DNA of 49,903 nt from Burkholderia stagnalis (GTDB lineage Bacteria; Pseudomonadota; Gammaproteobacteria; Burkholderiales; Burkholderiaceae), in assembly GCF_902830275.1 (NCBI RefSeq), contig NZ_CADESW010000032.1, positions 1-49,903 of the forward strand, written 5' to 3'. The notes beneath the pieces are model-generated. The model made no database searches. It had not been told where the DNA came from and worked only from the letters and a program-made list of their open reading frames with translations. This document shows, one piece after another, positions 33,241 to 43,988 of this stretch. The translations under genes and the position numbers were made by a program. Every line of letters starts with the position of its first letter. Positions within the stretch are counted from its first letter, which is position 1.

Positions 33241-34399
33241 AGCCGAGCACCTCCGCGTGGTTCGCATGGCGGCGCGCGCGCTCGAGCAATGCGGCGATCG
33301 CGCCGGTTGCGGGCACATCCGATGCACCGGCTGCCGCGGCGATCACGAGGCGGCCCTGCGCGCGCCCCTGAATGCGCTCGATGCCGCCGTGCAGGAAGCG
33401 CACCGAGCCGCCGAGCGCGGCAGCCAGCGCGCCGACGTCCGGCTCGCCGCCGCTCTCGCCCGTGTAGCGGACGTCGAGCACGACCTGCGCGCCGTCGGGC
33501 AGCGCCGCATGCGCGGGCAGCGGCTGCACGCGCGCGGCGAGTTCGGCCGGCAGGTCGTGCACCAGCGTGCTGAGCAGCGCGCGCGTCGCGCCGTGCTGCG
33601 GATCGCCGAACACGCGCCACACGGGGCCCGTTTCGACGACTTCGCCCTGCTCGATCACCGCGACGGTGTCGCACACCGCGCGGATCACTTCCATCTCGTG
33701 CGTGATCAGCACGATCGTCAGGCCGAGGCGGCGGTTGATGTCGGCGAGCAGCGCGAGGATCGACTGCGTGGTTTCGGGATCGAGCGCGGAGGTCGCCTCG
33801 TCGCACAGCAGCACTTCCGGATCGTGCACGAGCGCGCGCGCGATGCCGACGCGCTGCTTCTGTCCGCCCGACAGGCTCGCCGGGTATGCGTCGCGCTTCG
33901 CGGTCAGCCCCACCAGTTCGAGCAGCGCCGCGACCTTGCGCGCGCGCTCGGCCTTCGGCACGCCGGCGATCTTCAGCGGCAGCGCGACGTTCTCGGCCAC
34001 CGTCTTCGCCGACAGCAGGTTGAAATGCTGGAACACCATGCCTGTGCGGCGGCGCAGCGCGACGAGCCCGTTCTCGTCGAGCGCGCCGACGTCGACGCCC
34101 TGCACGCGCACGCGCCCGGACGTCGGCCGTTCGAGCCCGTTCACGAGCCGCAGCAGCGTCGACTTGCCCGCGCCGCTGCGGCCGATGATGCCGAACACCT
34201 CGCCGCGCCGCACGTTCAGCGTCACGTCGCGCAGCGCGGCGGCCGGCCCGCGCGGCGACGCGAACACCTTGCCGACCTGCTCGAATGCGACGGCGCTGCC
34301 GTCGGCCGGCGCGGCTGCTTCAGCACGCGCATGGGCGTCCCGCCCCGCATGCGCGGCCGACGTTTCGACGAAGCCCAGCGTATCGAGAAATTGCGTCAT
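33233..34399 (-). CDS. MetN-like ABC transporter ATPase
   Basis: A 388-residue ATPase with Walker A GRSGAGKST, signature SLSGGQKQRVG, Walker B VLLCDEATSALD, and switch His in ITHE. A C-terminal regulatory ACT-like domain (about 290-365) is typical of MetN, where it senses methionine. The first 35 residues are an Ala-rich tail not seen in most MetN proteins. A GGAGTG ribosome site precedes the ATG. It lies between the LLM oxygenase and metI genes. Confidence 0.9.
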   Translation of the reverse strand: MTQFLDTLGFVETSAAHAGRDAHARAEAAAPADGSAVAFEQVGKVFASPRGPAAALRDVTLNVRRGEVFGIIGRSGAGKSTLLRLVNGLERPTSGRVRVQGVDVGALDENGLVALRRRTGMVFQHFNLLSAKTVAENVALPLKIAGVPKAERARKVAALLELVGLTAKRDAYPASLSGGQKQRVGIARALVHDPEVLLCDEATSALDPETTQSILALLADINRRLGLTIVLITHEMEVIRAVCDTVAVIEQGEVVETGPVWRVFGDPQHGATRALLSTLVHDLPAELAARVQPLPAHAALPDGAQVVLDVRYTGESGGEPDVGALAAALGGSVRFLHGGIERIQGRAQGRLVIAAAAGASDVPATGAIAALLERARRHANHAEVLGYV

Positions 34400-34417
34400 T
34401 GCTTCACTCCGCCACGT

Positions 34418-35821
34418 TCACGCATGCGCCGGCTCGCGCACGGCGGCCGGCCGGTGCTGTGCGCCCGCGTGCCACGCGGGCAGCCGCGCGCCGCCGCCGA
34501 ACAGCTTCTCGCGCAGCGTCGGCGCGGGATCGTAGTCTTCCTTGTAGACGCCGCGGTTCTGCAGCTCCGGCACGACCCAGTCGACGAAATCCTCGAACGA
34601 CTCGGGCATCACGGTGCGCGTCAGGTTGAAACCGTCGATGCCGGTTTCGTCGATCCACGCCTGCAGCTCGTCCGCGACCTGCGACGGCGAGCCGACGATC
34701 GGGTGATAGCGGCCGCCGAGCGACATCTGGTCGAGCATGCGCCGCACGGTCCACGCGCCGCTCGTGCTCTTGCGCGAGATCGCGTCGACCGCCGACTGGA
34801 TCGAATCGGTCTTCACGTACGAGATCGGCTCGTCGAGCCCGTATTTCGCGAAATCGATGCCGGTGGAGCTCGCGAAATGCGCGAGGCCCGCCTCGGCGCT
34901 CGCGTAGCGCCGGTATTCGTCGAACTTCTCGCGCGCGAGCCGTTCGTTCTCGGCGGTGACGACGGTCACGCCCGCGAAGATCCTGATCGATGCCGGATCG
35001 CGCCCCTGCCGCGCCGCCGCCGCGCGGATGTCGAGCACCGCCGCGCGCGCGGCCGCCTTGCTCTGGCCGTTCACGAACACGCATTCCGCGTGCTTGCCCG
35101 CGAACTCGACGCCGCGCGCCGACGCGCCGGCCTGGTACAGCACCGGCGTGCGCTGCAGCGACGGCTCGCTCAGGTGGATCGCGTCGATCGAATAGAACGG
35201 CCCGTCGTGTTTCACGCGCCGCACCTTGCCCGGCTGCGCGAACACGCGCGCGTGCGCGTCGCGGATCACCGCATCGTCGTCCCAGCTCTGTTCCCACAGC
35301 TTGTAGACGACCGCCATGTAGTCGTCCGCGCGTTCGTAGCGGTCGTCGTGGCCGATCTGCTGCGCGAGGCCCATCCCGCGCGCGGCGCTGTCGAGATAGC
35401 CGGTGACGATGTTCCAGCCGATGCGGCCCTTCGTCAGGTGATCGAGCGTCGACATGCGCCGCGCGAACAGGTACGGCGGCTCGTAGGTCAGGTTCGCCGT
35501 CACGCCGAAGCCGAGATGCTTCGTGACCTGCGCCATCGCGGGCACGATCAGCAGCGGATCGTTCACGGGCACCTGCACCGATTCGCGCAGCGCGGCGTCC
35601 GGGCCGCCGCCGAACACGTCGTACACGCCGACGATGTCCGCGAGGAAGATGCCGTCGAACTTGCCGCGCTCGAGCGTCTTCGCGAGATCGGCCCAGTAGT
35701 CGAGATCGGTGTAGTGCGCGGAGCGGTCGCGCGGGTGAGTCCACAGGCCGTGGTTGATGTGCCCGACGCAGTTCATGTTGAACGCGTTCAGCAGGATCTT
35801 CTTCTTGTTCGTGTTCGCCAT
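34418..35821 (-). CDS. LLM-class flavin monooxygenase (NtaA/SnaA/DszA type)
   Basis: A 467-residue TIM-barrel monooxygenase of the bacterial luciferase-like group that uses reduced FMN. It begins ILLNAFNMNCVGHINHGLWTHP (here NAFNMNCVGHINHGLW), then AHYTDLDYWADLAKTLERGKFDGIFLADI, LSEPSLQRTPVLYQAGAS and GFNL near the C-terminus, all typical of the DszA/NtaA branch. Members split sulfones, aminopolycarboxylates or pristinamycins. The MetQNI transporter and SfnB-like gene favour an organosulfur substrate. No flavin reductase gene lies in the operon, so reduced FMN must come from elsewhere. Confidence 0.88.
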   Translation of the reverse strand: MANTNKKKILLNAFNMNCVGHINHGLWTHPRDRSAHYTDLDYWADLAKTLERGKFDGIFLADIVGVYDVFGGGPDAALRESVQVPVNDPLLIVPAMAQVTKHLGFGVTANLTYEPPYLFARRMSTLDHLTKGRIGWNIVTGYLDSAARGMGLAQQIGHDDRYERADDYMAVVYKLWEQSWDDDAVIRDAHARVFAQPGKVRRVKHDGPFYSIDAIHLSEPSLQRTPVLYQAGASARGVEFAGKHAECVFVNGQSKAAARAAVLDIRAAAARQGRDPASIRIFAGVTVVTAENERLAREKFDEYRRYASAEAGLAHFASSTGIDFAKYGLDEPISYVKTDSIQSAVDAISRKSTSGAWTVRRMLDQMSLGGRYHPIVGSPSQVADELQAWIDETGIDGFNLTRTVMPESFEDFVDWVVPELQNRGVYKEDYDPAPTLREKLFGGGARLPAWHAGAQHRPAAVREPAHA

Positions 35822-35832
35822 GCGCGCCCCCG

Positions 35833-36660
35833 TCACCACGCGATCGCGTACAGCGTGCCGAACGCGTTGTCGAGCGCCTTGCGCACCGCGGGCGAGGTCT
35901 GGTAGATCGCGATGAACTTGCGGATGCGCGCGTCGTTCGCGCTCTCCGGCCGCACGACCCATTGCAGCGCGTAGTTCTTGTTCTCGGTGCCGTCGAACAG
36001 CAGCGCGCTGTTCGGGTCGGTGGTGCCCGCGAGCTTGATGAAGCTCGGGTAGCCCTGCGCGAGATCGACGTCGTCGAGCGAGCGCGCGAGCTGCGAGGCC
36101 TCGAGCGCGATGATCTTCAGGTGCTTCGGGTTCGCGACGATGTCGCGCGTCGTCGCGCGGTAGTCGATGCCCGGCGTCAGCGTGATGAGCCCCGCGCGCT
36201 GCAGCAGCAACAGCCCGCGCCCGCCGTTCACCGGATCGTTCGCGATCGCGACCTTCGCGCCGTCCTTCAGCTCGCCGAAGCTTTTCACCTTCTTCGAATA
36301 CAGGCCGATCTTCATGATCGTGCCCGGCGCGATCGCGACGAAGTTGTAGCCGCCCTGCTTCTTCGCGTTCTCGAGGAACGGCACGTGCTGGAAGTAGTTG
36401 ACGTCGATGTCCTTGTTCGCGAGCGCCGCGTTCGGCGTATTCCAGTCGGTGAACTCGATGATCTTCACGTCGAGCCCCTGCGCCTTCGCCTCCTTCGCGG
36501 CGATCTTCAGCGCGTCGATCTGCGGCGTGGTCGCGACGCCGACCTTGAGCGGCGCGGGTTCGGCGTGCGCGCCGGCGAACAGCGCGGCGCCGACGAGCGC
36601 CACGGCCAGCAGGCGGACGACGCGCGCGGCGCCGCGAACGGAAAGTACGGGATGCTGCAT
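35833..36660 (-). CDS. MetQ/NlpA-family periplasmic binding protein
   Basis: A 275-residue substrate-binding protein of the methionine (MetQ) class. The mature part begins LKVGVATTPQIDALKIAAKEA and has DVNYFQHVPFLE and GLYSKKVKSFGELKDGAKVAIANDPVNGGRGLLLL, the usual ligand-binding block. Most MetQ proteins are lipoproteins, but no lipobox cysteine is present. The signal instead ends AGAHA before EPAPLK, so a soluble periplasmic form is predicted. It is first in the operon, 11 bases before the LLM gene. A GGAG-type site precedes the ATG. Confidence 0.9.
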   Translation of the reverse strand: MQHPVLSVRGAARVVRLLAVALVGAALFAGAHAEPAPLKVGVATTPQIDALKIAAKEAKAQGLDVKIIEFTDWNTPNAALANKDIDVNYFQHVPFLENAKKQGGYNFVAIAPGTIMKIGLYSKKVKSFGELKDGAKVAIANDPVNGGRGLLLLQRAGLITLTPGIDYRATTRDIVANPKHLKIIALEASQLARSLDDVDLAQGYPSFIKLAGTTDPNSALLFDGTENKNYALQWVVRPESANDARIRKFIAIYQTSPAVRKALDNAFGTLYAIAW

Positions 36661-36894
36661 GGGAACCCACTCCAGTCGATAGACGGTGACGACGCATGCG
36701 CAAAGCCGCGGCGAGCGCGCGGGCGTTCTCCGGACAGGGCGTCATGCGAGAGGAAAAGTTCAGCCGATGATAGAGAGCGGCGCGGGAGCGGTCTACGAAG
36801 CGATTGTGCGAAGAAAATCTTCGTCAGCGATATGACCCGATCTGCGCCGGGCCGCGCCCGGCCGGCTGAAATCTCGGCCTGCGCGCGGGGCCGA
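36661..36894. other. Intergenic upstream of the MetQ-like gene
   Basis: This region holds the unseen promoter of the minus-strand MetQ operon. A perfect CGAAGA-AAA-TCTTCG dyad lies at 36809-36823. It could be an operator of either flanking operon. I find no gene. Confidence 0.4.
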
Positions 36895-36910
36895 TTCCGA
36901 AGTTTCGGAA
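36895..36910. promoter_or_regulatory. Putative upstream activator site for the DctD-like regulator
   Basis: TTCCGAA-GT-TTCGGAA is a perfect inverted repeat centred about 116 bases upstream of the predicted sigma-54 start site. This is the usual distance and form for an enhancer bound by NtrC-type activators. The DctD-like protein at 40414-41778 is the obvious candidate. Confidence 0.6.
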
Positions 36911-36992
36911 CGCCCGTTTCCCGCCGCTTTCATCACACCAAAAAAACCCTCGTCAAATCAATGCATTACGGATTTTCTCGCGAGATCGCTCC

Positions 36993-37008
36993 TGGCACGG
37001 ACGTTGCG
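36993..37008 (+). promoter_or_regulatory. Sigma-54 promoter of the 2HCT transporter
   Basis: TGGCACG-GACG-TTGC matches the -24/-12 consensus, with GG (36994-36995) and GC (37006-37007) separated by exactly 10 bases. It lies just upstream of the transporter, and an NtrC-type activator gene is in the same cluster. Start is expected near 37019. Confidence 0.88.
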
Positions 37009-37069
37009 TAATAGTCGGCACGCGATGCCGCCACGCGGCGCCGGCATTCCAAATCCAAGGAGACACGTG

Positions 37070-38434
37070 TTGCAGACCTCTACGTCCACCCCCGCTCACG
37101 CGGAGCCGATCGCCCAGCTCCGTTCCGACACCCGCACGCGCTTCTGGCCCGAAGGCTGGTGGAAGCTGATGGAGATCCGCATCGGCATCATCCCGCTGCC
37201 GATCTATTTCATCCTGTTCGCGCTGATCGTCGGCTTCTCGGTCACCGGCAAGGTGCCCGGCGAGATCTCGATGGCGATCGCGGTGCTCGCGTTCTTCGGC
37301 TTCACCTGCGCCGAACTCGGCAAGCGCCTGCCGCTCCTGCGCAACATCGGCGCCGCGGCGATCTTCGCGACCTTCGTGCCGTCCGCGCTGACCTACTATC
37401 ACGTGCTGCCGAAGCCCGTGCTCACCCTCACGACCGAGTTCACGAAGTCGACCAACTTCCTGTACCTGTTCATCGCGTCGATCATCGTCGGCAGCATCCT
37501 GAGCATGGACCGGCGCGTGCTGATCCAGGGCTTCGTGAAGATCTTCGTGCCGCTCGCGGCCGGCTCGATCGCCGCGGCGATCGTCGGCACCGCGGTCGGC
37601 ACCGCGCTCGGCCTCGGCGCGCGCCACACGCTGCTGTACATCGTCGTGCCGATCATGGCCGGCGGCGTCGGCGAAGGCGCGATCCCGCTGTCGATCGGCT
37701 ATTCGGAAATCCTGCACCTGCCGCAAGGCGAGATGTTCGCGATGGTGCTGCCGCCGGTGATGCTCGGCAGCCTGACCGCGATCATCCTGTCGGGCGCGCT
37801 CGACATGCTCGGCAAGCGCCTGCCGCACCTGACCGGCAACGGCCGCCTGCAAGTGGGCGAGCACGGCGACATGGCGCCGGAGAACGAGGAGATCCGCGGC
37901 CACGTCGACGTCACGCACATCGCGGGCGCCGGCATCACCGCGATCACGCTGTACCTGGTCGGCCTGATGGCGCACAAGCTGTTCGGCCTGCCGGCGCCGG
38001 TCGCGATGCTGTTCCTCGCGGTGCTCGTGAAGCTCGCGCGCGCGGTGTCGCCGCCGCTGCAGGAAGGCGCGTTCGTCGTCTACAAGTTCTTCTCGACCGC
38101 CGTCACCTATCCGCTGCTGTTCGCGATCGGCGTCGCGATGACGCCGTGGGACAAGCTGACCGGCGCGTTCACGCTGGTCAACGTGATCACGATCGTCGCG
38201 ACGGTCGCCACGCTGATGGGCACCGGCTTCGTGGTCGGCCGCCTGCTGAAGATGTACCCTATCGACACGGCCATCGTGAACGCGTGCCACAGCGGGCAAG
38301 GCGGCACCGGCGACGTCGCGATCCTGACCGCCGCGAACCGCATGCAGCTGATGCCGTTCGCGCAGATCGCCACCCGCATCGGCGGCGCGATCGTCGTCAC
38401 GGTGACGCTGATCCTGCTGGCGCATCTCGGATGA
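37070..38434 (+). CDS. 2-Hydroxycarboxylate transporter (CitS/MaeN family)
   Basis: A secondary transporter of about 454 residues, probably for citrate, malate or a related hydroxy acid with Na+ or H+. The two GGxG re-entrant-loop motifs of the family are visible: MAGGVGEGAIPLSIGYSE and HSGQGGTGDVAIL, followed by AANRMQLMPFAQIATRIGGA with the substrate-binding arginine. An AAGGAG site precedes two possible non-ATG starts: a GTG at 37067 (gap 4) and a TTG at 37070 (gap 7). I chose the TTG for spacing. It is driven by a sigma-54 promoter and followed by its two-component system. Confidence 0.92.
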   Translation: MQTSTSTPAHAEPIAQLRSDTRTRFWPEGWWKLMEIRIGIIPLPIYFILFALIVGFSVTGKVPGEISMAIAVLAFFGFTCAELGKRLPLLRNIGAAAIFATFVPSALTYYHVLPKPVLTLTTEFTKSTNFLYLFIASIIVGSILSMDRRVLIQGFVKIFVPLAAGSIAAAIVGTAVGTALGLGARHTLLYIVVPIMAGGVGEGAIPLSIGYSEILHLPQGEMFAMVLPPVMLGSLTAIILSGALDMLGKRLPHLTGNGRLQVGEHGDMAPENEEIRGHVDVTHIAGAGITAITLYLVGLMAHKLFGLPAPVAMLFLAVLVKLARAVSPPLQEGAFVVYKFFSTAVTYPLLFAIGVAMTPWDKLTGAFTLVNVITIVATVATLMGTGFVVGRLLKMYPIDTAIVNACHSGQGGTGDVAILTAANRMQLMPFAQIATRIGGAIVVTVTLILLAHLG

Positions 38435-38540
38435 CGCGTCGCCGCGCGTCCCGTCGCGGCGGCCGCACGCGGCGCAGCGCCGCGGCCGGTTCGCCCGGCG
38501 CGCGGCGCGCGCACATCCGGCGGGCCGGCGACGGGCATCG

Positions 38541-40413
38541 ATGAGGGCGAATGTGCAGAAGCGTTACAAGGGAATCGCATGGTGGGGCTGGGCGGCGGCC
38601 GCGGCGCTGTATGTCGGCGTGACGGCCGCCGCGGTCGAGTTCGCGTGGGATCGCGCGATCGACGGCCTGGAGGAAACCGGCGCGCACCGGCTCGACCTGT
38701 ATGCGGCGAGCCTGAAGAGCGAGCTCGGGCGCTACGAGATGATGCCCGTGCTGATCGCCCGCCAGGACAGCGTGCGCGCGCTGCTGAAAGCCACGCCGCA
38801 TGACGCGCCCGGCCTGCTGCACACCGTCAACACCTATCTCGAAGCCGTCAACCGCGATGCGGGCAGCGGCGCCGCCGACGTGATCGACCTGCAGGGCTCG
38901 GTGATCGCGGCCAGCAACTGGAACCAGCCGGTCAGCTTCGTCGGCACCAACGTGTCGTACCGGCCGTACTTCAAGGACGCGCTCGCGCACGGCAGCGGCC
39001 GCTTCTTCGGCATCGGCACCAACACGGGCATCCCCGGCCTCTACTTCGCGAGCGCGGTGCGCGACGACGGCGCGACGCTCGGCGCCGCCGCCGTCAAGGT
39101 AAGCGTCGACGCGCTCCAATCGGCGTGGCGCGCGCCCGGCGTCGCGGCGATGGTGGTCGACCGCAACGGCGTGATCGTGATCTCGACCGAACCCGAATGG
39201 AAATTCGCCGCGCTGCGGCCGATCACCGCGCAGCAGCAGAGCGACATCCAGGCCTCGCGGCAATACGCGGGCCGCACGGTCGAGGCGCTGCCCTACCGGC
39301 GCACCGACGAGCGCAACGCCGCCGCGTGGCTCGGCGTGTTTCCGGACCTGCGCCATGCGGGGCGCACCGCACGCTATCTCGTGATGTCGCGGCCCGCGCC
39401 GCAGGCCGGCGATTCGCTGATGGTGCTGCTCGACGTGTCGGGCGCGCGCCGCCAGCAGCAGATGGCGTTCGCGTTCGTGACGGGCGTATTCCTGATCGCC
39501 GCGCTCTATGCCGCCTACGCGATCCAGCGGCGCCGCACGATCGCCGCGCGGCTCAACGCGCAGGACGCGCTGCGGCGCGCGAACGACCAGCTCGAGCTGA
39601 CCGTCGCGCAGCGCACGGCCGCGCTGACGGCCGCGAACGAACGGATGCAGCAGGAGATCGTCGAGCGCGAACGCACCGAACAGCGCCTGCGCGATTCGCA
39701 GCAGGAAGTCGTGCACGCGGGCAAGCTCGCGGTGCTCGGACAGATGGCCGCGGGCCTCACGCACGAGCTGAACCAGCCGCTCGTCGCGATCCGCACGCTG
39801 TGCGACAACGCGCGCACGTTCTTCGAGCGCAGCCAGCCGGCGCAGGCGCTCGCCAATCTCGAACGCATCGGCAAGCTCGTCGACAGCATGGCCGTGCTGA
39901 CCGGCGAGCTGAAGACGTTCGCGCGCAAGCCGGATATCGAGCGCGTCGCGGTGTCGCTGGCCGAGGCGGTCGCGCATGCGCGGCTCATCTACGACGCGCG
40001 GATTCGCGACGAGGGCGTGACGCTCGACGTGCGGATTCCGCCGGGCACGACCGTATACGCGGAATCGAGCCAGTTGCAGCAGGTGATCGTGAACCTGCTG
40101 GGCAACGCGCTCGACGCGGTGCATGATGCGGCCCGGCGCGAGATCGTCATCGCCGCGCACGGGCCGGACGCGCACGGCCGCGTGCGCTTCACGATCGCCG
40201 ACAGCGGCGCGGGCATCGCGCCGGACGTGCTCGCGCACCTGTTCGAGCCGTTCGTCACGACCAAGCCGCGCGGCCAGGGCCTCGGGCTCGGCCTCGCGAT
40301 CACGTCGCGCATCGTCGAGGGGTTCGGCGCGAAGATCGGCGCGGCCAACCGCGACGAAGGCGGCGCGCAGTTCAGTATCGAATTCGCGGCGGCCACGCCG
40401 CAAAGGACAGACC

Positions 40414-40424
<11 letters not shown>
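38541..40424 (+). CDS. DctB-like sensor histidine kinase
   Basis: A 627-residue membrane kinase. A membrane helix near residues 10-32 and another near 305-325 flank a periplasmic double-PDC sensor (about 33-300) like that of DctB. A coiled coil (about 335-390) leads to the HisKA domain with phospho-His408 in LTHELNQPL and a C-terminal ATPase domain with N (NLLGNALDAV), G1 (DSGAGI) and G2 (GQGLGLGL) boxes. It should sense external C4 or hydroxy acids and phosphorylate the regulator that overlaps its end by 11 bases. Confidence 0.92.
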
Positions 40425-41778
<1,354 letters not shown>

Positions 41779-41859
41779 GGCCTGTTCACGCATATCGAAT
41801 CGGGCATGCCGTGGCCACGCGCGGCTGCCCACGCAACGCGAACGAGGATCGGAATACGC

Positions 41860-42189
41860 ATGGATCGCATCACCCTCACCGACGCAGGCCAGCTCGACGG
41901 CTACCTGATCCGGGGCATCACGCACGCGCAGAAGACGTTCCGGCCCGGCGACTGGCCCGAGCGCCTCGCGGGCGTCATCACGCTGTTCGTCGGCGAGAAG
42001 CGGCCGGGCTTTCCGAGCGCGCTCACGCGGCTCGCGACGCCTGTCGTCGACAGCGGCGCCAAGTGCCTGCTCGTCTCGCATGAACTGCAGGCCGTATGCC
42101 CCGACGCATTCGCGTTCGTGATGCAGTTCGCCCGCGACAACGACCTGCCGGTCGACGCCCGCCCCGCGCCCGCTTTGGCGGCCCGCTGA
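41860..42189 (+). CDS. DUF3579 family protein
   Basis: A 109-residue cytoplasmic protein of the DUF3579 family, which is common in beta-proteobacteria. The family shape is visible: an N-terminal helical part with LIRGITHAQKTFRPGDWPERLAG (seen as GITHAQKTFRPGDWPERL) and a central VDSGAKCLLV and PDAFAFVMQFARDNDL end. Function unknown. A weak GAGGA site precedes the ATG at 41860. It stands alone after the regulator gene. Confidence 0.8.
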   Translation: MDRITLTDAGQLDGYLIRGITHAQKTFRPGDWPERLAGVITLFVGEKRPGFPSALTRLATPVVDSGAKCLLVSHELQAVCPDAFAFVMQFARDNDLPVDARPAPALAAR

Positions 42190-42457
42190 CGGCGGACCGG
42201 CCGCCCGCTTTTCCCGCTTCTCCCCCCTCTCCCGCTTCGCTGCCGCGCCGGGCTCACCGGCCCGCGGCACGCCGCCGCTCGGCCCGCGCGCAATCATCAG
42301 ACCAATTGATCGCCGGGCTGAAGGCCCTTTCTACGACAGGGGTTTGCGGTGTTGGTATCAAGGAAATTGATCGATGCAATGAGAATTATCCATTTTTCTT
42401 AAACGCCGCCGTCGGGCATAGTTGCGACGTGATGACGCACCTGCGAGTTTTTCACTC

Positions 42458-43312
42458 ATGAACATGCGAATCGAGCCTTCGGTGCTCGCGAACCCCGACC
42501 TGCAATTTGCGACGCTGTCGTCAGGCATCAGCCTGCCTTACGTCGAGAAGGGCACGGGCGCGCCGATGATCTTCGTCCATGGATCGCTCTGCGATTACCG
42601 CTACTGGGACGCGCAGCTCGCGTCGCTGTCCGCGCACTACCACTGCATCGCGCCGAGCCTCAGCCACTACTGGCCGGCCGTCGAGGCAGGCATCCAGAAC
42701 GAGTTCGCGTGGCAGAACCACGTCGACGAGTTGGCCGAATTCATCGACGCGCTCGATCTCGGCCCCGTGCACCTGGTCGGCCACTCGCGCGGCGGCAGCG
42801 TTGCGTTCAACGTCGCACGCCATCGCCCCGATCTCGTCGCGACGCTGACGCTCGCCGATCCGGGCGGCCCGTTGCAGCAGGACGGCGTGCGCGAGGAAGC
42901 GAAGCTGCCGCCGGCCGCGATCGCGCTGCGCACGAAAGCCGTGAGCCTGATCGAGCACGGCGACGTCGAGGCCGGGCTCGAGATGTTCGTCGATTCGGTC
43001 AGCATCCCCGGCGCGTGGAAGAAGAGCACGTCGCGCTTCCGCACGATGGCGATCGACAACGCGAGCACGCTGCCGAAGCAGCTGCGCGACGCGCTGCCTG
43101 CGTATACGCGCGGCGCGGCCGCCGACATCGCGTGCCCCACGCTGCTGATCGACGGGCAGCGCAGCCCGAAGATGTTCCGCCACAACGTCGAGACGCTCGC
43201 GCAGTGGATCGGCGGCGCGCAACGGCAGACCGTCGCCGGTGCGTCGCACGGCATGAACGCCGCGGCGCCGGGCGTGTTCAATCGCTACGTGCACGAATTC
43301 GTCGCCGCGTAA
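42458..43312 (+). CDS. Alpha/beta-hydrolase
   Basis: A 284-residue alpha/beta-hydrolase with the oxyanion motif VHGSLCDYRYW, the nucleophile serine in LVGHSRGGSV, an acid in LLIDGQRS and a terminal His in ASHGMN. Nothing in the sequence narrows the substrate. It could be an esterase or a C-C/ether hydrolase. The ATG at 42458 is used and another lies two codons on. The upstream gap of 268 bases holds no gene. Confidence 0.87.
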   Translation: MNMRIEPSVLANPDLQFATLSSGISLPYVEKGTGAPMIFVHGSLCDYRYWDAQLASLSAHYHCIAPSLSHYWPAVEAGIQNEFAWQNHVDELAEFIDALDLGPVHLVGHSRGGSVAFNVARHRPDLVATLTLADPGGPLQQDGVREEAKLPPAAIALRTKAVSLIEHGDVEAGLEMFVDSVSIPGAWKKSTSRFRTMAIDNASTLPKQLRDALPAYTRGAAADIACPTLLIDGQRSPKMFRHNVETLAQWIGGAQRQTVAGASHGMNAAAPGVFNRYVHEFVAA

Positions 43313-43351
43313 GCGTTCTTCAGGCCGTGCGCCCATTCCCTCCGAAACGCG

Positions 43352-43377
43352 ACCGGGCCGCGCGATGCGCGCCCGGT
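43352..43377. terminator. Hairpin between hydrolase and plcR
   Basis: ACCGGGC arms (43352-43358 and 43371-43377) enclose a GCGC-GAT-GCGC hairpin with one bulged base. It lies between the convergent hydrolase and plcR genes. Confidence 0.55.
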
Positions 43378-43388
43378 GCCTGCCGCGC

Positions 43389-43988
43389 TCAACCGCCGTG
43401 CGTCGCCGGCGCCGCCGTCCCGTAGATCTGCCTGCGCAATTCCGCGAGCCGCATATCGAGCGCTGCACGCTGCTGCTCGCGGTCCGGCACGGTGCGCGTC
43501 ACCTCGTCGATGATCTTGCGGCTCTCCGCCACATAGGCCGCGTCCTGCCGCTCGCGCGCCGGCGACGGCGCACGCGCGCCCATCGCGAGATCGCGCAGGT
43601 GCTCGCGCAGCGCATCGCTGCCCGCGCGACGCGCGGCCGCATCGGGTTCCGCGTCCTGCCACAGCAGATCCGCGATGCCGGACGCTTCGTGCGGATCGAG
43701 CGCCCCCGCATCCGCGCCGGCGCGCAAACGCGCGAGCAGTTCGCGCGCGCGCGCCTGCCGCTCGGCAGCGCCGAGCGTCGCGCGGTCGTGCGCATAGCCG
43801 TCGAACTGCGTGTGGAAGTCGGCGGGCGAGGCAGTCGAAGCGTTCGTCATGCGGGTTTCCTGTTGAAGGGCAGGTGGAGAATCGGCTGGCCGCGCGGCGT
43901 CCAGGCGGCTGGTCCACAACACGGCGGCCGATGCGACGGTGCCCGCCGCCAGCACCACGCCCCCCCACAACACGCGATCGCGGCTCAT
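43389..43988 (-). CDS. plcR: Phospholipase C accessory protein PlcR
   Basis: A 199-residue protein with a single N-terminal membrane or signal helix (WGGVVLAAGTVASAAVLW) and a helical remainder rich in Ala, Arg and Glu, including YVAESRKIIDEV and a C-terminal LAELRRQIYG. This matches PlcR, the chaperone that assists secretion of the Tat-exported phospholipase PlcH. Its ATG overlaps the phospholipase stop by 4 bases. A second ATG 46 codons in would drop the helix. Confidence 0.82.
   Translation of the reverse strand: MSRDRVLWGGVVLAAGTVASAAVLWTSRLDAARPADSPPALQQETRMTNASTASPADFHTQFDGYAHDRATLGAAERQARARELLARLRAGADAGALDPHEASGIADLLWQDAEPDAAARRAGSDALREHLRDLAMGARAPSPARERQDAAYVAESRKIIDEVTRTVPDREQQRAALDMRLAELRRQIYGTAAPATHGG

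Noticed and set aside
40123..40413. Upstream extension of the response-regulator frame
   Set aside because: It is an alternative frame of the kinase gene. The receiver domain starts at 40414 with a ribosome site.
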